DNA of 15,898 nucleotides from NCBI GenBank assembly GCA_937973575.1, contig CALJKH010000187.1:1-15898 (forward strand), in the 5' to 3' direction. The DNA is from an uncultured Solirubrobacterales bacterium. Lineage in GTDB: Bacteria > Actinomycetota > Thermoleophilia > Solirubrobacterales > Solirubrobacteraceae. This document shows, in pieces, positions 1 to 6,447 of this stretch. Below the pieces are notes generated by a model, which saw nothing but the letters and a program-made list of their open reading frames with translations, searched no databases and was not told the DNA's origin. Every line of letters begins with the position of its first letter. The stretch's first letter is position 1. A program made the position numbers and the translations under genes.

Positions 1-540
1 GAGATTGTTGACCGGGAGACTCAGAGAATCCCGCACCTTGACTTTCCTGCTCTCACCGCAGGGCGGACTCAGATTGAGGACCACACGCCTGAACTGGCCA
101 AGGCCTTTGAACTCGCCTCGGACTTGACAGACGAAGTCCTTGAGGCGAGCGCCTTGGTAATTGCGACGCCGATGTACAACTGGGGGCCACCGAGCTCACT
201 GAAGGCTTGGATCGACAGGATCATCAACATCAAGACCTTCTATCGGGAGTCACCTGCACTAGCCGGCCTGCCGATCACTTTCATCGTCGCGAGCGGTGGC
301 CGCTACACAACAGAGGACATGGCCCCGCACGACCACCTTCGCCCCTGGCTCGTCGAGTGCTTCACAAGGATTGGCGCTTCACCCGAAGACCTCACCTTCA
401 TCGACTGCGACCCGACAGGCCCACTGGACCGCGGCGTCGCAGATCACCTTGATGAAGACAGCGGCTGGACACGGGCCCTCGCCCAAGCTGACGAAGCAGC
501 GCTGCGCAGCCGGACTCTGCCGGCCCCGCAAGCCTCTTAG
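1..540 (+). CDS. FMN-dependent NADH-azoreductase / NAD(P)H oxidoreductase (5' truncated)
   Basis: The reading frame is open from base 1, so the N-terminus lies outside the window; about 179 residues are seen. The flavodoxin-fold signature PMYNWGPPSSLKAWID (bases ~172-219) matches the FMN-binding loop of AzoR-type azoreductases (E. coli PMYNF...), and VASGGRY (~286-306) corresponds to the second FMN loop (TSRGG in E. coli). Family members are cytosolic homodimers that use NADH and bound FMN to reduce quinones and azo compounds by two electrons, mostly as protection against quinone stress. The C-terminus is slightly extended and hydrophilic. Its TAG stop overlaps the convergent moeA stop by 4 bases. 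The internal TTG at 124 is not the true start, because conserved family sequence continues upstream. Azoreductase versus a related quinone reductase cannot be separated here. Confidence 0.85.
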   Translation, partial: EIVDRETQRIPHLDFPALTAGRTQIEDHTPELAKAFELASDLTDEVLEASALVIATPMYNWGPPSSLKAWIDRIINIKTFYRESPALAGLPITFIVASGGRYTTEDMAPHDHLRPWLVECFTRIGASPEDLTFIDCDPTGPLDRGVADHLDEDSGWTRALAQADEAALRSRTLPAPQAS

Positions 541-1733
541 GGGAGCGGCTCAACCTCGACGATTTCGCCGGCAGCGAGGCCGCCCTCGCCGGGCGGGACT
601 AGCGCTACGCCCCAAGCTCCTGCGAGTGAGGCTGTGCGATGCGAGCCTTGGGCCCCAGTTGGCGTGGCAAGAGGTGGGCCATCAGGGCGTGGGGTGAGGC
701 TGACTCGCACTGCCTGAGTTCTTGCCCCCTGTCTCACTGGATCAGCCAGAGCTGCTGGCCAGCGCTCAATGAATGGAGGCAGGCCAAGCATCGCGCGTAC
801 AGCTGGCCGAGCGAACAGGCAGAAAGTCACATAGGCCGCTGCTGGGTTGCCGGGCAGGCCAAAGACAAGCTGGCCTTCCGCGCCAACCCCAAACCAAGTT
901 GGGCCACCTGGTTTAAGTGGAACGCGCCAAAACTCTTCCTTAACGCCAAGCTGGGCGAGAGCTGGCCTTACATGGTCGTGCTCGCCAACTGACACTCCAC
1001 CGCTGGCGATGACGATGTCAGCTTGGCCAAGCGCAGTTCCCAATGCATCGGTCGTGGTCGCAAGGTCATCAGCTGCCCGCACCACCGACACGACCTCGCA
1101 GCCAACCTCGGAAGCCAGAGCAGAAAGGCCGAGGCCGTTCGATTCATAGATCTGCCCGGGCTGTAGGTCTGCGCCAGCTTCTGCGAGCTCGTCTCCTGTC
1201 GCAACAATCGCAACCTTGGGCCGTGCAGCAACGCTCACAGCCGTCACTCCGCAGGCAGCAGCCACCTGAAGTTGTGCCGGGCCAAGCAATTTCCCGGATG
1301 GCAGTGCGACAGCCCCGGCTGGCATGTCTTCGCCGGCTAGCCGCACATGCTTACCGCCTTCAATCGACTCCGCTGGGGTAACGGAGTCGCCGTCAACCTC
1401 CACGACCTCAATCGGCGCTACGCCAACCCCGGCCGGTGCGAGCGCCCCAGTGCTGATGGCGATCGCCTCGCCCTCAGCAAGAGCCCCAGTGAAGGGGTGC
1501 CCAGCGCGCGACTCGCCGACGACCTTCAGGCTCGTCCCGGCCGGGGAGGGCAGTGCCGCAAAGCCGTCCATCGCTGAAGAAGCAAACGGAGGTAAGTCAA
1601 CTGTGGCGACGACCTCAGTGGCCAGGACTCGGCCAGCTGCAGAAGCGAGGGGGAGTGACTCAGTCCCAACGAGTCCAACTACATGCGCCAAGATCGCAGC
1701 GCGAGCCGCGTCGACACTCTCCGCGCGAGCCAT
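537..1733 (-). CDS. moeA: Molybdopterin molybdenumtransferase MoeA
   Basis: MoeA inserts molybdate into adenylylated molybdopterin, the last step of molybdenum cofactor synthesis, in the cytosol. The 398-residue length is normal. Visible motifs in order: PPFASSAMDGFA (residues 48-59), the ESRAGHP stretch (74-80), ATGDEL (178-183) opening the MoCF-binding domain, SGGVSVGEHD (244-253), KPGGP (274-278) and GLPGNPAA (292-299). The C-terminal beta domain follows. I chose ATG 1733-1731 over the adjacent TTG at 1736. The ATG shares its first base with the last base of the upstream gene's TGA stop (TGATG), which implies translational coupling to the RlpA-like gene. No other cofactor gene is in the window. 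The 3' end overlaps the convergent azoreductase by 4 bases. Confidence 0.95.
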   Translation of the reverse strand: MARAESVDAARAAILAHVVGLVGTESLPLASAAGRVLATEVVATVDLPPFASSAMDGFAALPSPAGTSLKVVGESRAGHPFTGALAEGEAIAISTGALAPAGVGVAPIEVVEVDGDSVTPAESIEGGKHVRLAGEDMPAGAVALPSGKLLGPAQLQVAAACGVTAVSVAARPKVAIVATGDELAEAGADLQPGQIYESNGLGLSALASEVGCEVVSVVRAADDLATTTDALGTALGQADIVIASGGVSVGEHDHVRPALAQLGVKEEFWRVPLKPGGPTWFGVGAEGQLVFGLPGNPAAAYVTFCLFARPAVRAMLGLPPFIERWPAALADPVRQGARTQAVRVSLTPRPDGPPLATPTGAQGSHRTASLAGAWGVALVPPGEGGLAAGEIVEVEPLP

Positions 1734-2419
1734 CAAGTTCCTGGGTCGGTGCCGACGACGATGTAGCCGACTGAGGCGAGGCCGTCCATGTTCAGATACT
1801 GGGCCGCTGCGAAGGTGACATCCCAGTCGTAGCCGGCTCGGTAAGGGCCGCGGTCAATGACCGGAAGGACGATTGACTTCCCTCCGTGCGAGATTTGCAC
1901 CAGCGTGCCGCAAGGAAGAGTCTTGTGGGCAACTCCGTAGGTACCCAGCTCTGCTCGACCACCGCAGGCCACGCCTTGGTATTCACCCGGCCCAGCGAAA
2001 ATTGTTGCCCTCGATCGGTGATAAGCACTGATCTTTGTGTCTGGCTTTCCGTCCTTCTTGTCCGCCACAACGCGCAAGTGGACTCGCCCAAACACATTCA
2101 CCTTCCAAGCCAGCGTGTACCTACCACCTGAACTTGTCGTGGCATAAGCGACGGCCTTCCAAACATCAGTTGAAACCTCGCGCTGCAGAGCAACGCGGCG
2201 TTTACCGGCGCCAGCCGAACCGGTGACAGTGTGGACAGCTCCGTTGAGAGCATTACCTGGGGCTCGAAGTGACACGCCAGCTGCGCTGGCCGTTACCCAA
2301 CCTGAGTCTTGGCCTGGCAGCGGTGCGCCAGGGTCCACGCCGCCACCGTCGGCCAAGGCGTTGCCTGCCGACATGGCGATTGCCCCTAGGGCTGTAATTG
2401 CAGCAATTCGTAAACGCAT
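1733..2419 (-). CDS. Exported RlpA-like double-psi beta-barrel protein
   Basis: A 228-residue protein with a Sec signal peptide (residues 1-23, cleavage likely after ANALA-type sequence ending NALA). A beta-rich middle domain follows (~60-120, with alternating VALQR, YTLAWKV, VHLRVVAD strands). The C-terminal RlpA-like barrel (~138-226) contains GVAHKTLPCGT and VIDRGPY. His165 and Asp189 match conserved residues of RlpA lytic transglycosylases. Cys152 and Cys170 probably form a disulfide. Known relatives act on peptidoglycan, some as lytic transglycosylases of denuded glycan; the exact reaction here is inferred. A GGAGG sits about 10 bases upstream of the ATG. The stop overlaps the moeA start, an odd pairing of a wall protein with a cofactor gene. 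Confidence 0.85.
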   Translation of the reverse strand: MRLRIAAITALGAIAMSAGNALADGGGVDPGAPLPGQDSGWVTASAAGVSLRAPGNALNGAVHTVTGSAGAGKRRVALQREVSTDVWKAVAYATTSSGGRYTLAWKVNVFGRVHLRVVADKKDGKPDTKISAYHRSRATIFAGPGEYQGVACGGRAELGTYGVAHKTLPCGTLVQISHGGKSIVLPVIDRGPYRAGYDWDVTFAAAQYLNMDGLASVGYIVVGTDPGT

Positions 2420-2493
2420 TTGAAATATGCCTCCGCCGCGACTTGCGTCAGCAGGGACGGAAGCTGATTCGCTTCTGTATACGAGGCCGAATG

Positions 2494-2838
2494 CTACCGG
2501 TGGTCTGATGACGAGGCGCCAGATGCGCCATCGCGACCATTGAGGCGCACAACAAGCTCGCGCATCGCTACAGCTGCGGCCACGAGAGCGATGTCAACTA
2601 CCTCAGCTGCAATCCGGACAGCGTCCTGCGCGCCTTCGAGTAGGGCGTCGCTCTGAGTCTCCTCCGCGGGGCCTTGACCTTCACGAAGGCGCTGGCGGGA
2701 GTAAGGAGCGCCGTCGCGGTGCGGACTTCTGCCACGAGCACGGTGCTGTGGCATGCGCCCAAGAAGGTCCTCATGTGCTGGGCTTTTTTCGCTCACAGCG
2801 GGATCATTGCGCAGGTTCGCCTGCGTTTGTCGTCGCAC
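2494..2838 (-). CDS. Possible small hypothetical protein
   Basis: A GTG-initiated frame of 114 codons lies 74 bases upstream of the RlpA-like gene on the same strand. The N-terminal two thirds is hydrophilic and rich in Arg, Gln and His. The C-terminal part holds a helix-like stretch rich in Ala and Val (AQDAVRIAAEVVDIALVAAA, about residues 69-88). I do not recognise it. Third-position composition is only mildly GC-rich, there is no clear ribosome binding site, and a strong hairpin lies inside it. It may therefore be a chance frame in a regulatory region upstream of the sigma factor gene. If real, it could be cotranscribed with the RlpA-like gene and moeA. Confidence 0.3.
   Translation of the reverse strand: MRRQTQANLRNDPAVSEKSPAHEDLLGRMPQHRARGRSPHRDGAPYSRQRLREGQGPAEETQSDALLEGAQDAVRIAAEVVDIALVAAAVAMRELVVRLNGRDGASGASSSDHR
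2730..2789 (+). other. Hairpin followed by short stem and T6 tract
   Basis: TGCCAC (2730-2735) pairs with GTGGCA (2748-2753), and AGCA (2737-2740) pairs with TGCT (2744-2747) around a CGG loop, giving a 10-bp stem with one bulge. Just downstream GCCCA (2757-2761) and TGGGC (2779-2783) can pair, followed by six T (2784-2789). The second part resembles an intrinsic terminator in plus-strand RNA, but its stem is only 5 bp with a 17-base loop, so this is weak. It could end an upstream transcript or be part of a leader ahead of the sigma factor gene. Confidence 0.3.
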
Positions 2839-2857
2839 TTGCTCTGGCTCGCTACGG

Positions 2858-2885
2858 TTGACCTGCTTTAGTTGCTCTTTAACTT
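2858..2885 (+). promoter_or_regulatory. Candidate sigma-70 type promoter for the sigma factor gene
   Basis: TTGACC (2858-2863, five of six with TTGACA) is followed after 16 bases by TAACTT (2880-2885). The latter fits the loose actinobacterial TANNNT -10 but only half of TATAAT. The predicted start would lie about 25 bases before the ATG at 2918. A GGAG at 2902-2905 could serve as ribosome binding site, though its 12-base spacing is long. Confidence 0.35.
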
Positions 2886-2917
2886 GGTATTCCGAACGGA
2901 TGGAGACGTACTAATCC

Positions 2918-4018
2918 ATGTCGCAGCATGAATGGGCAGAACTCGACGAAGTAAAAGCTCTCGTCGTCAAAGGAAATAAGACTGGCGTTGTCACGCACCT
3001 CGAGATCAAGTCGGCAGTAGCCGAACTCGACGTTGATGAAGCTGACATCGAAGAACTTCACGGCTTCCTCGAGAAGCAGGAAATTGAACTTGTAGAGGAC
3101 GACACTCAGACTGCCAACCCGGTAGTCGCTGAGGCTGCCGCCCGTGGTGAGCGTCGCCGCCGTAAGGCCGACGTTGCAGTCAAGACTGAGATGACAACGG
3201 ACAGCCTTCAGCTGTTCCTCAAGGACATCGGCAAGGTCCGACTCCTCACAGCAGCCGAAGAGGTTGAGCTCGCTCAGGGCATTGAGCGCGGTGACCTTGC
3301 AGCCAAGGAGAAGATGGTGGAGAGCAACCTCCGCCTCGTCGTCTCGATCGCCAAGAACTACCGTAACCAGGGCCTGCCATTCCTTGACTTGATTCAGGAA
3401 GGCACTCTCGGTCTTGTGCGTGCAGCTGAGAAGTTCGACTACCGCAAGGGATTCAAGTTCTCGACTTACGCCACTTGGTGGATCCGCCAGGCAATTGCCC
3501 GCGCTCTCGCCGATAAGGCTCGAACAATTCGTATCCCAGTCCACGTTGTTGAGAAGCTCAACAAGATCAACCGTGCAGAGCGCAAGCTTGTAACTGAGCT
3601 TGGCCGCGAACCCACGCACGAGGAGATCGCAGACGTAACCGGGATTGAGGCTGAAGAGGTTGAGCAGATCAAGCGCTCAGCTCAGGCTCCAGTTTCACTT
3701 GAGAAGCCAGTTGGTGACGAGGAAGAGTCAGAGTTCGGCCAGTTCCTCGCCGATGACAAGGCTGAGAGCCCATACGAGAAGGCTCAGGAGACACTCACCA
3801 AGGAAGCTCTTACCAGCGCCCTTGAGAACCTCTCCTACCGCGAGCGTCGCGTACTTGAGCTTCGCTACGGACTCGGTGGCGAGCAGCCACGCACACTCGA
3901 TGACGTCGGCCGCACGTTCAACGTAACGCGCGAGCGCATCCGTCAGATCGAGAACCAGAGCCTTAAGAAGCTCAACAGCCTCGCTGATGCTCAGCGTCTT
4001 CGCGACGTAAGCGTCTAG
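2918..4018 (+). CDS. sigA: RNA polymerase primary sigma factor (SigA/RpoD)
   Basis: The housekeeping sigma factor gives RNA polymerase its recognition of -10 and -35 elements. The 366-residue protein begins with an acidic region 1.1-like segment (about residues 5-60). Region 1.2 starts at DSLQLFLKDIG (95). Region 2 includes RLVVSIAKNYRNQGLPFLDLIQEG and the -10-binding helix STYATWWIRQ (182-191). Region 3 follows, and region 4 has LSYRERRVLELRYG (305-318) and the helix-turn-helix RTLDDVGRTFNVTRERIRQ (325-343). The intact region 1.1-like part, full regions 2-4 and the RERIRQIE end mark it as group 1 or a close group 2 member. It is monocistronic in appearance, with its own candidate promoter and a structured region downstream. 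Confidence 0.95.
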   Translation: MSQHEWAELDEVKALVVKGNKTGVVTHLEIKSAVAELDVDEADIEELHGFLEKQEIELVEDDTQTANPVVAEAAARGERRRRKADVAVKTEMTTDSLQLFLKDIGKVRLLTAAEEVELAQGIERGDLAAKEKMVESNLRLVVSIAKNYRNQGLPFLDLIQEGTLGLVRAAEKFDYRKGFKFSTYATWWIRQAIARALADKARTIRIPVHVVEKLNKINRAERKLVTELGREPTHEEIADVTGIEAEEVEQIKRSAQAPVSLEKPVGDEEESEFGQFLADDKAESPYEKAQETLTKEALTSALENLSYRERRVLELRYGLGGEQPRTLDDVGRTFNVTRERIRQIENQSLKKLNSLADAQRLRDVSV

Positions 4019-4033
4019 CTCCTAGAAATTCCC

Positions 4034-4134
4034 GCAGTTGGGCTGAACACTCCTACCCTCGGGCAGGAGTCAAAGCCCGCTGCTGGAAAACCGTTGGCAA
4101 GCTGGCAGGCAAAGGTGCCTGTCGCCCCCCAACG
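4034..4134 (+). promoter_or_regulatory. Layered RNA stem structures between sigA and the hdeD-like gene
   Basis: Two nested structures fill this stretch. Structure 1: GCAG (4034-4037)/CTGC (4080-4083), GGGCT (4040-4044)/AGCCC (4074-4078), ACTCCT (4049-4054)/AGGAGT (4065-4070), with CCC/GGG near the loop. Structure 2: CGTTGG (4092-4097)/CCAACG (4129-4134) enclosing GGCAGGC (4104-4110)/GCCTGTC (4117-4123). The AGGAGG of the next gene starts 4 bases later. Structure 1 may be a tailless terminator for sigA. The whole could instead be a cis-regulatory leader. I could not match it to a riboswitch class I know. Confidence 0.5.
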
Positions 4135-4138
4135 TCAC

Positions 4139-4144
4139 AGGAGG
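4139..4144 (+). promoter_or_regulatory. Ribosome binding site fixing the hdeD-like start
   Basis: A perfect AGGAGG sits 6 bases before ATG 4151. It decides against the in-frame TTG at 4094, which lies inside the stem structure and adds residues foreign to the family. Confidence 0.85.
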
Positions 4145-4150
4145 ATCAAG

Positions 4151-4714
4151 ATGGAAGCCGGAAGCATTGAAGTCACAGAAGTAGACCTAGTCGCTGAACT
4201 CAAGCGGCGCTGGAAGACCCTGATGGCAGTCGGTTGCATCGCCCTCTTTGCCGGGGTAGTCAGCATCCTCGTGCCAGCAATCGCGTCCGTAACGATCGGC
4301 CTGTTCATCGGCTGGATGCTCGTCTTCTTCGGTGTGCTCCAGTTCATTGACGCATTCTCAGTCCGTGAATCCGGCCGCGTTGTATTCCGTGTGATCGGCG
4401 CGCTGATCACACTCGGCATTGGCATCTGGATCTTGAGCTCCGACTACAAGGGCACCTTCACGCTGACGGTCATCCTCGGCATTTGGTTCTTCGTAAGCGG
4501 TGCTGTCCGGTTCGTATCCGGCCTTCAGCATCGTGGAACTCCTGGAGCCGGTGTTGTCGTCCTCAACGGTGTGCTCTCACTGATCCTCGGCGGTTTGATC
4601 CTCGCTGACTTGCCATCCTCGGCAAGCTGGGCGATCGGTCTCCTCGTCGGCATTGACCTTGTCTTCGCTGGCATCGCGCTGATCACCACAGCCACCGCGG
4701 CAAAGAACGCTTAG
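4151..4714 (+). CDS. HdeD/DUF308-family membrane protein
   Basis: A 187-residue integral membrane protein with a short charged N-terminal tail (1-23) and about six hydrophobic helices: roughly 24-42, 46-66, 77-97, 103-122, 131-150 and 154-177. This layout, with a Gly-rich pattern such as GLFIGWMLVFFGVLQFIDAF, is that of the HdeD (DUF308) family. E. coli HdeD lies in the acid-resistance island, but the biochemical function of the family is not established. The start is set by a strong AGGAGG. The gene stands alone between sigA, with the structured region described separately, and a large downstream hairpin. Confidence 0.85.
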   Translation: MEAGSIEVTEVDLVAELKRRWKTLMAVGCIALFAGVVSILVPAIASVTIGLFIGWMLVFFGVLQFIDAFSVRESGRVVFRVIGALITLGIGIWILSSDYKGTFTLTVILGIWFFVSGAVRFVSGLQHRGTPGAGVVVLNGVLSLILGGLILADLPSSASWAIGLLVGIDLVFAGIALITTATAAKNA

Positions 4715-4738
4715 CTCCTGAGTTGAAATAAGGCGCCC

Positions 4739-4779
4739 GCGGGCAGGGATTCGCCTCAAATAGGCGAAATCCCGCCCGC
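4739..4779. terminator. Large stem-loop, probable (bidirectional) terminator
   Basis: GCGGGC (4739-4744), GGGAT (4746-4750) and TCGCC (4751-4755) pair with GGCGA (4763-4767), ATCCC (4769-4773) and GCCCGC (4774-4779). This gives 16 bp with two opposed single A positions and a 7-base loop. GGCGC (4732-4736)/GCGCC (4784-4788) can extend the base. There is no T tract, as is often the case for actinobacterial hairpin terminators. It lies 24 bases after the hdeD-like stop. Confidence 0.7.
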
Positions 4780-5031
4780 ATGAGCGCCCTCCGGCTCCGC
4801 GGTAAGTCCTATTCTGCATTGCTCCCGTCAGCGGGGCTCGCCTTGGGCTGCTTTCTCTTCGCGGCGATCCTCGAAGGGTCACACCCCGGTGAAGCAGCTG
4901 TCGCTGCCTCTGCCGTAGCGGGAAGCGTTGGCCCTGGCGGGTCATCCTCGCTCGCAGGTGAGCTGAGTTCAGCTTTCGCTCCAGTGCATGTTTTTGCTGG
5001 CAGCATTGCTCGCCGCATCGGCCTCCGCTAG
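4780..5031 (+). CDS. Doubtful small membrane protein
   Basis: An 83-codon frame whose ATG directly follows the terminator hairpin, so its start would lie within the 3' flank of that stem. The product would have a basic N-terminus, one hydrophobic helix (about residues 13-31, SALLPSAGLALGCFLFAAIL) and an Ala/Gly/Ser-rich tail. No ribosome binding site is visible and I know no relative. It overlaps the longest version of the next gene in another frame. If it is real, the next gene must start downstream, for example at 5090 or 5102. Confidence 0.25.
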   Translation: MSALRLRGKSYSALLPSAGLALGCFLFAAILEGSHPGEAAVAASAVAGSVGPGGSSSLAGELSSAFAPVHVFAGSIARRIGLR

Positions 5032-6442
5032 CGAGGGCGACCACCTGCAGCTGAAGGAGTTCGCTGCCGTTTGGCGAAACGGCCGGACAGTGCGCGATCG
5101 AATGCTCAAGGAGAAAATCAGGTCCTTCTGCGTGGAGGCTTCGAACCGTTTGGCAAGTGACATTGCCGAGGGCGAGAACATTCCCTATGACCTGATCGAT
5201 GCTGGCCCTGGCGACGGAAGCAACCCGCTCTATGAGTACCGCGTCCTTACTGAAGAGTTTGTTCAGCAGCGCCAAGGCGCGCTTGCGATGCTGCCCGCCT
5301 TCATGCCAGCTGCAGAGGCAGTAGGCACCCTCGACGACCTAGACGAGTGGCTTCTAGCGCGCGGTGTGCAGCACGTCCCTGTCAGCGTTCGGGAGCGAGT
5401 GGAAGTAACTCTGCGCGTATTCCTGACGGAAGTACTGGAGAACGATTCCGCCTCCTTTGAATACGACGAAGCTCGCTTCCAGCAGGTTTGGTCAGCGCTT
5501 GAGGCGATCACAGTCAACGGCAACAGTGAAGTTCTTCTTGCTGCGCCAATCCATGGCGTCACGCTTCAGTCGCCTGAGGTCAGGCTTGACTCAGGCCTGA
5601 TGCTTGTAAGCCCTGCCTCGCCAGAGGCCGAAGGGCTGCCGGGGGACATCTTCAGAAGTGACGGCCTTCCAGTCGTGGCAGTAGTCGTTGAGGCTGAGGA
5701 CTCAAGCCCTGAGGGTCTGAGCCAGGCCCGCAGCCGAATCCGCAAGCTGGTCTGCGCACTTCGTCTTTACGGCCATGAGAGTCCAGCGCTTGGTGGTGCC
5801 GCCCGCCTTCAGGTTGAGCAAGGCCCCTGGCAGGTACTTGGCCTTGAGGGATCTGGCACTGCTAACGGTGACTTGTACATCGAGGCGGCTCAGGAATCTG
5901 AACTTGCTGAGTTCTGCCGGCTTGTCGCAAACCGCTGGCCACGCGGCGGCGAGATCGCTTGGGCATTGCGCCGCCACGAGTTTGGCTGTGACCGGATGCA
6001 CCACCTCGACGGTCTCTCCGACCACCTACTTGCTCTTCGTGCCCTGCTTGAACCTGAAGGCCCAGCTTCCGGGCGCCTCAACGACCGGCTTGCCGCGATT
6101 TGTGCCGAGCCTTCCGGTCGCGCCCAGCTGGCTGAGCGGACAGCTCGTGCCGCGCGTCTTGAAGCTGGCGTTCAAACTGGCCTTACTAAGCGCGAGCCTC
6201 AATCACGGGAGCTTTGCCACGAGCTTGAGATGAACCTTCGGGCCCTGCTCCGGGATGTGATCTGCGGCCACCTCGACGCTGACCTCGTCACCCTTGCTGA
6301 CGCGATCATCGCCGAGTCAGCCGGCCTTGAGCCACCGCAGCGTAGGCGTCGCTTTGGCGAGCCTGAGCCAATCGCTCACCCAGAGCAACTTGATGTTGAT
6401 CCCTTCGACGTCCTTGACGACGAAGATCAGCAAGCTGCTTAA
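4988..6442 (+). CDS. Uncharacterised protein with HEPN/ApeA-like C-terminal half
   Basis: I do not recognise a named gene. The longest frame has 484 codons from ATG 4988. No ribosome binding site precedes it, and the first ~30 residues look like a signal peptide while the rest looks cytosolic. GTG 5090 or ATG 5102 (MLKEKIRSF) may be the true start; an AAGGAG at 5054-5059 is too far from either to decide. Visible parts: an alpha-helical N-terminal segment, a beta-rich middle (~180-300, including EVLLAAPIHGVTL), and a helical C-terminal region (~343-445) beginning LSDHLLALRALLEPEG, reminiscent of ApeA-type HEPN domains. R422-x5-H428 (RDVICGH) fits the R-x4-6-H pattern of HEPN nucleases, although its place in the fold is uncertain. 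An acidic tail ends at a stop shared with the ArsA-like gene. Confidence 0.7.
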   Translation: MFLLAALLAASASASEGDHLQLKEFAAVWRNGRTVRDRMLKEKIRSFCVEASNRLASDIAEGENIPYDLIDAGPGDGSNPLYEYRVLTEEFVQQRQGALAMLPAFMPAAEAVGTLDDLDEWLLARGVQHVPVSVRERVEVTLRVFLTEVLENDSASFEYDEARFQQVWSALEAITVNGNSEVLLAAPIHGVTLQSPEVRLDSGLMLVSPASPEAEGLPGDIFRSDGLPVVAVVVEAEDSSPEGLSQARSRIRKLVCALRLYGHESPALGGAARLQVEQGPWQVLGLEGSGTANGDLYIEAAQESELAEFCRLVANRWPRGGEIAWALRRHEFGCDRMHHLDGLSDHLLALRALLEPEGPASGRLNDRLAAICAEPSGRAQLAERTARAARLEAGVQTGLTKREPQSRELCHELEMNLRALLRDVICGHLDADLVTLADAIIAESAGLEPPQRRRRFGEPEPIAHPEQLDVDPFDVLDDEDQQAA

Positions 6443-6447
6443 GCAGC
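6434..6447. repeat. 14-bp perfect palindrome over overlapping convergent stops
   Basis: GCTGCTTAAGCAGC is exactly self-complementary. Its central TTAA (6439-6442) carries the TAA stops of both convergent genes. As RNA it could form only a very short hairpin, so termination is doubtful. It follows in part from both proteins ending in Ala-Ala codons. Confidence 0.8.

Noticed and set aside
1324..1818. 164-codon plus-strand frame across the moeA and RlpA-like genes
   Set aside because: It is Ser/Thr/Ala/Arg-rich with no domain, and lies opposite clear moeA motifs.
2420..2500. Possible c-di-AMP (ydaO) riboswitch upstream of the RlpA-like gene
   Set aside because: Actinobacterial wall-protein genes often have one. 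The minus-strand sequence here has only fragments such as GAATC and CTGACGC, is too short, and does not show the conserved core.
2879..3619. 246-codon minus-strand frame opposite the sigma factor gene
   Set aside because: It is antisense to strongly conserved sigA sequence and its product resembles no protein. The frame stays open because of the codon pattern of the real gene.
4094..4150. Longer HdeD-like protein starting at TTG 4094
   Set aside because: The added segment falls inside the stem structures, lacks a ribosome binding site, and is followed by a perfect AGGAGG placed for ATG 4151.
6434..6447. Palindrome as a transcription factor operator
   Set aside because: It sits at the 3' ends of two genes, far from any promoter, and is largely explained by the shared TTAA stops and repeated Ala/Gln codons.
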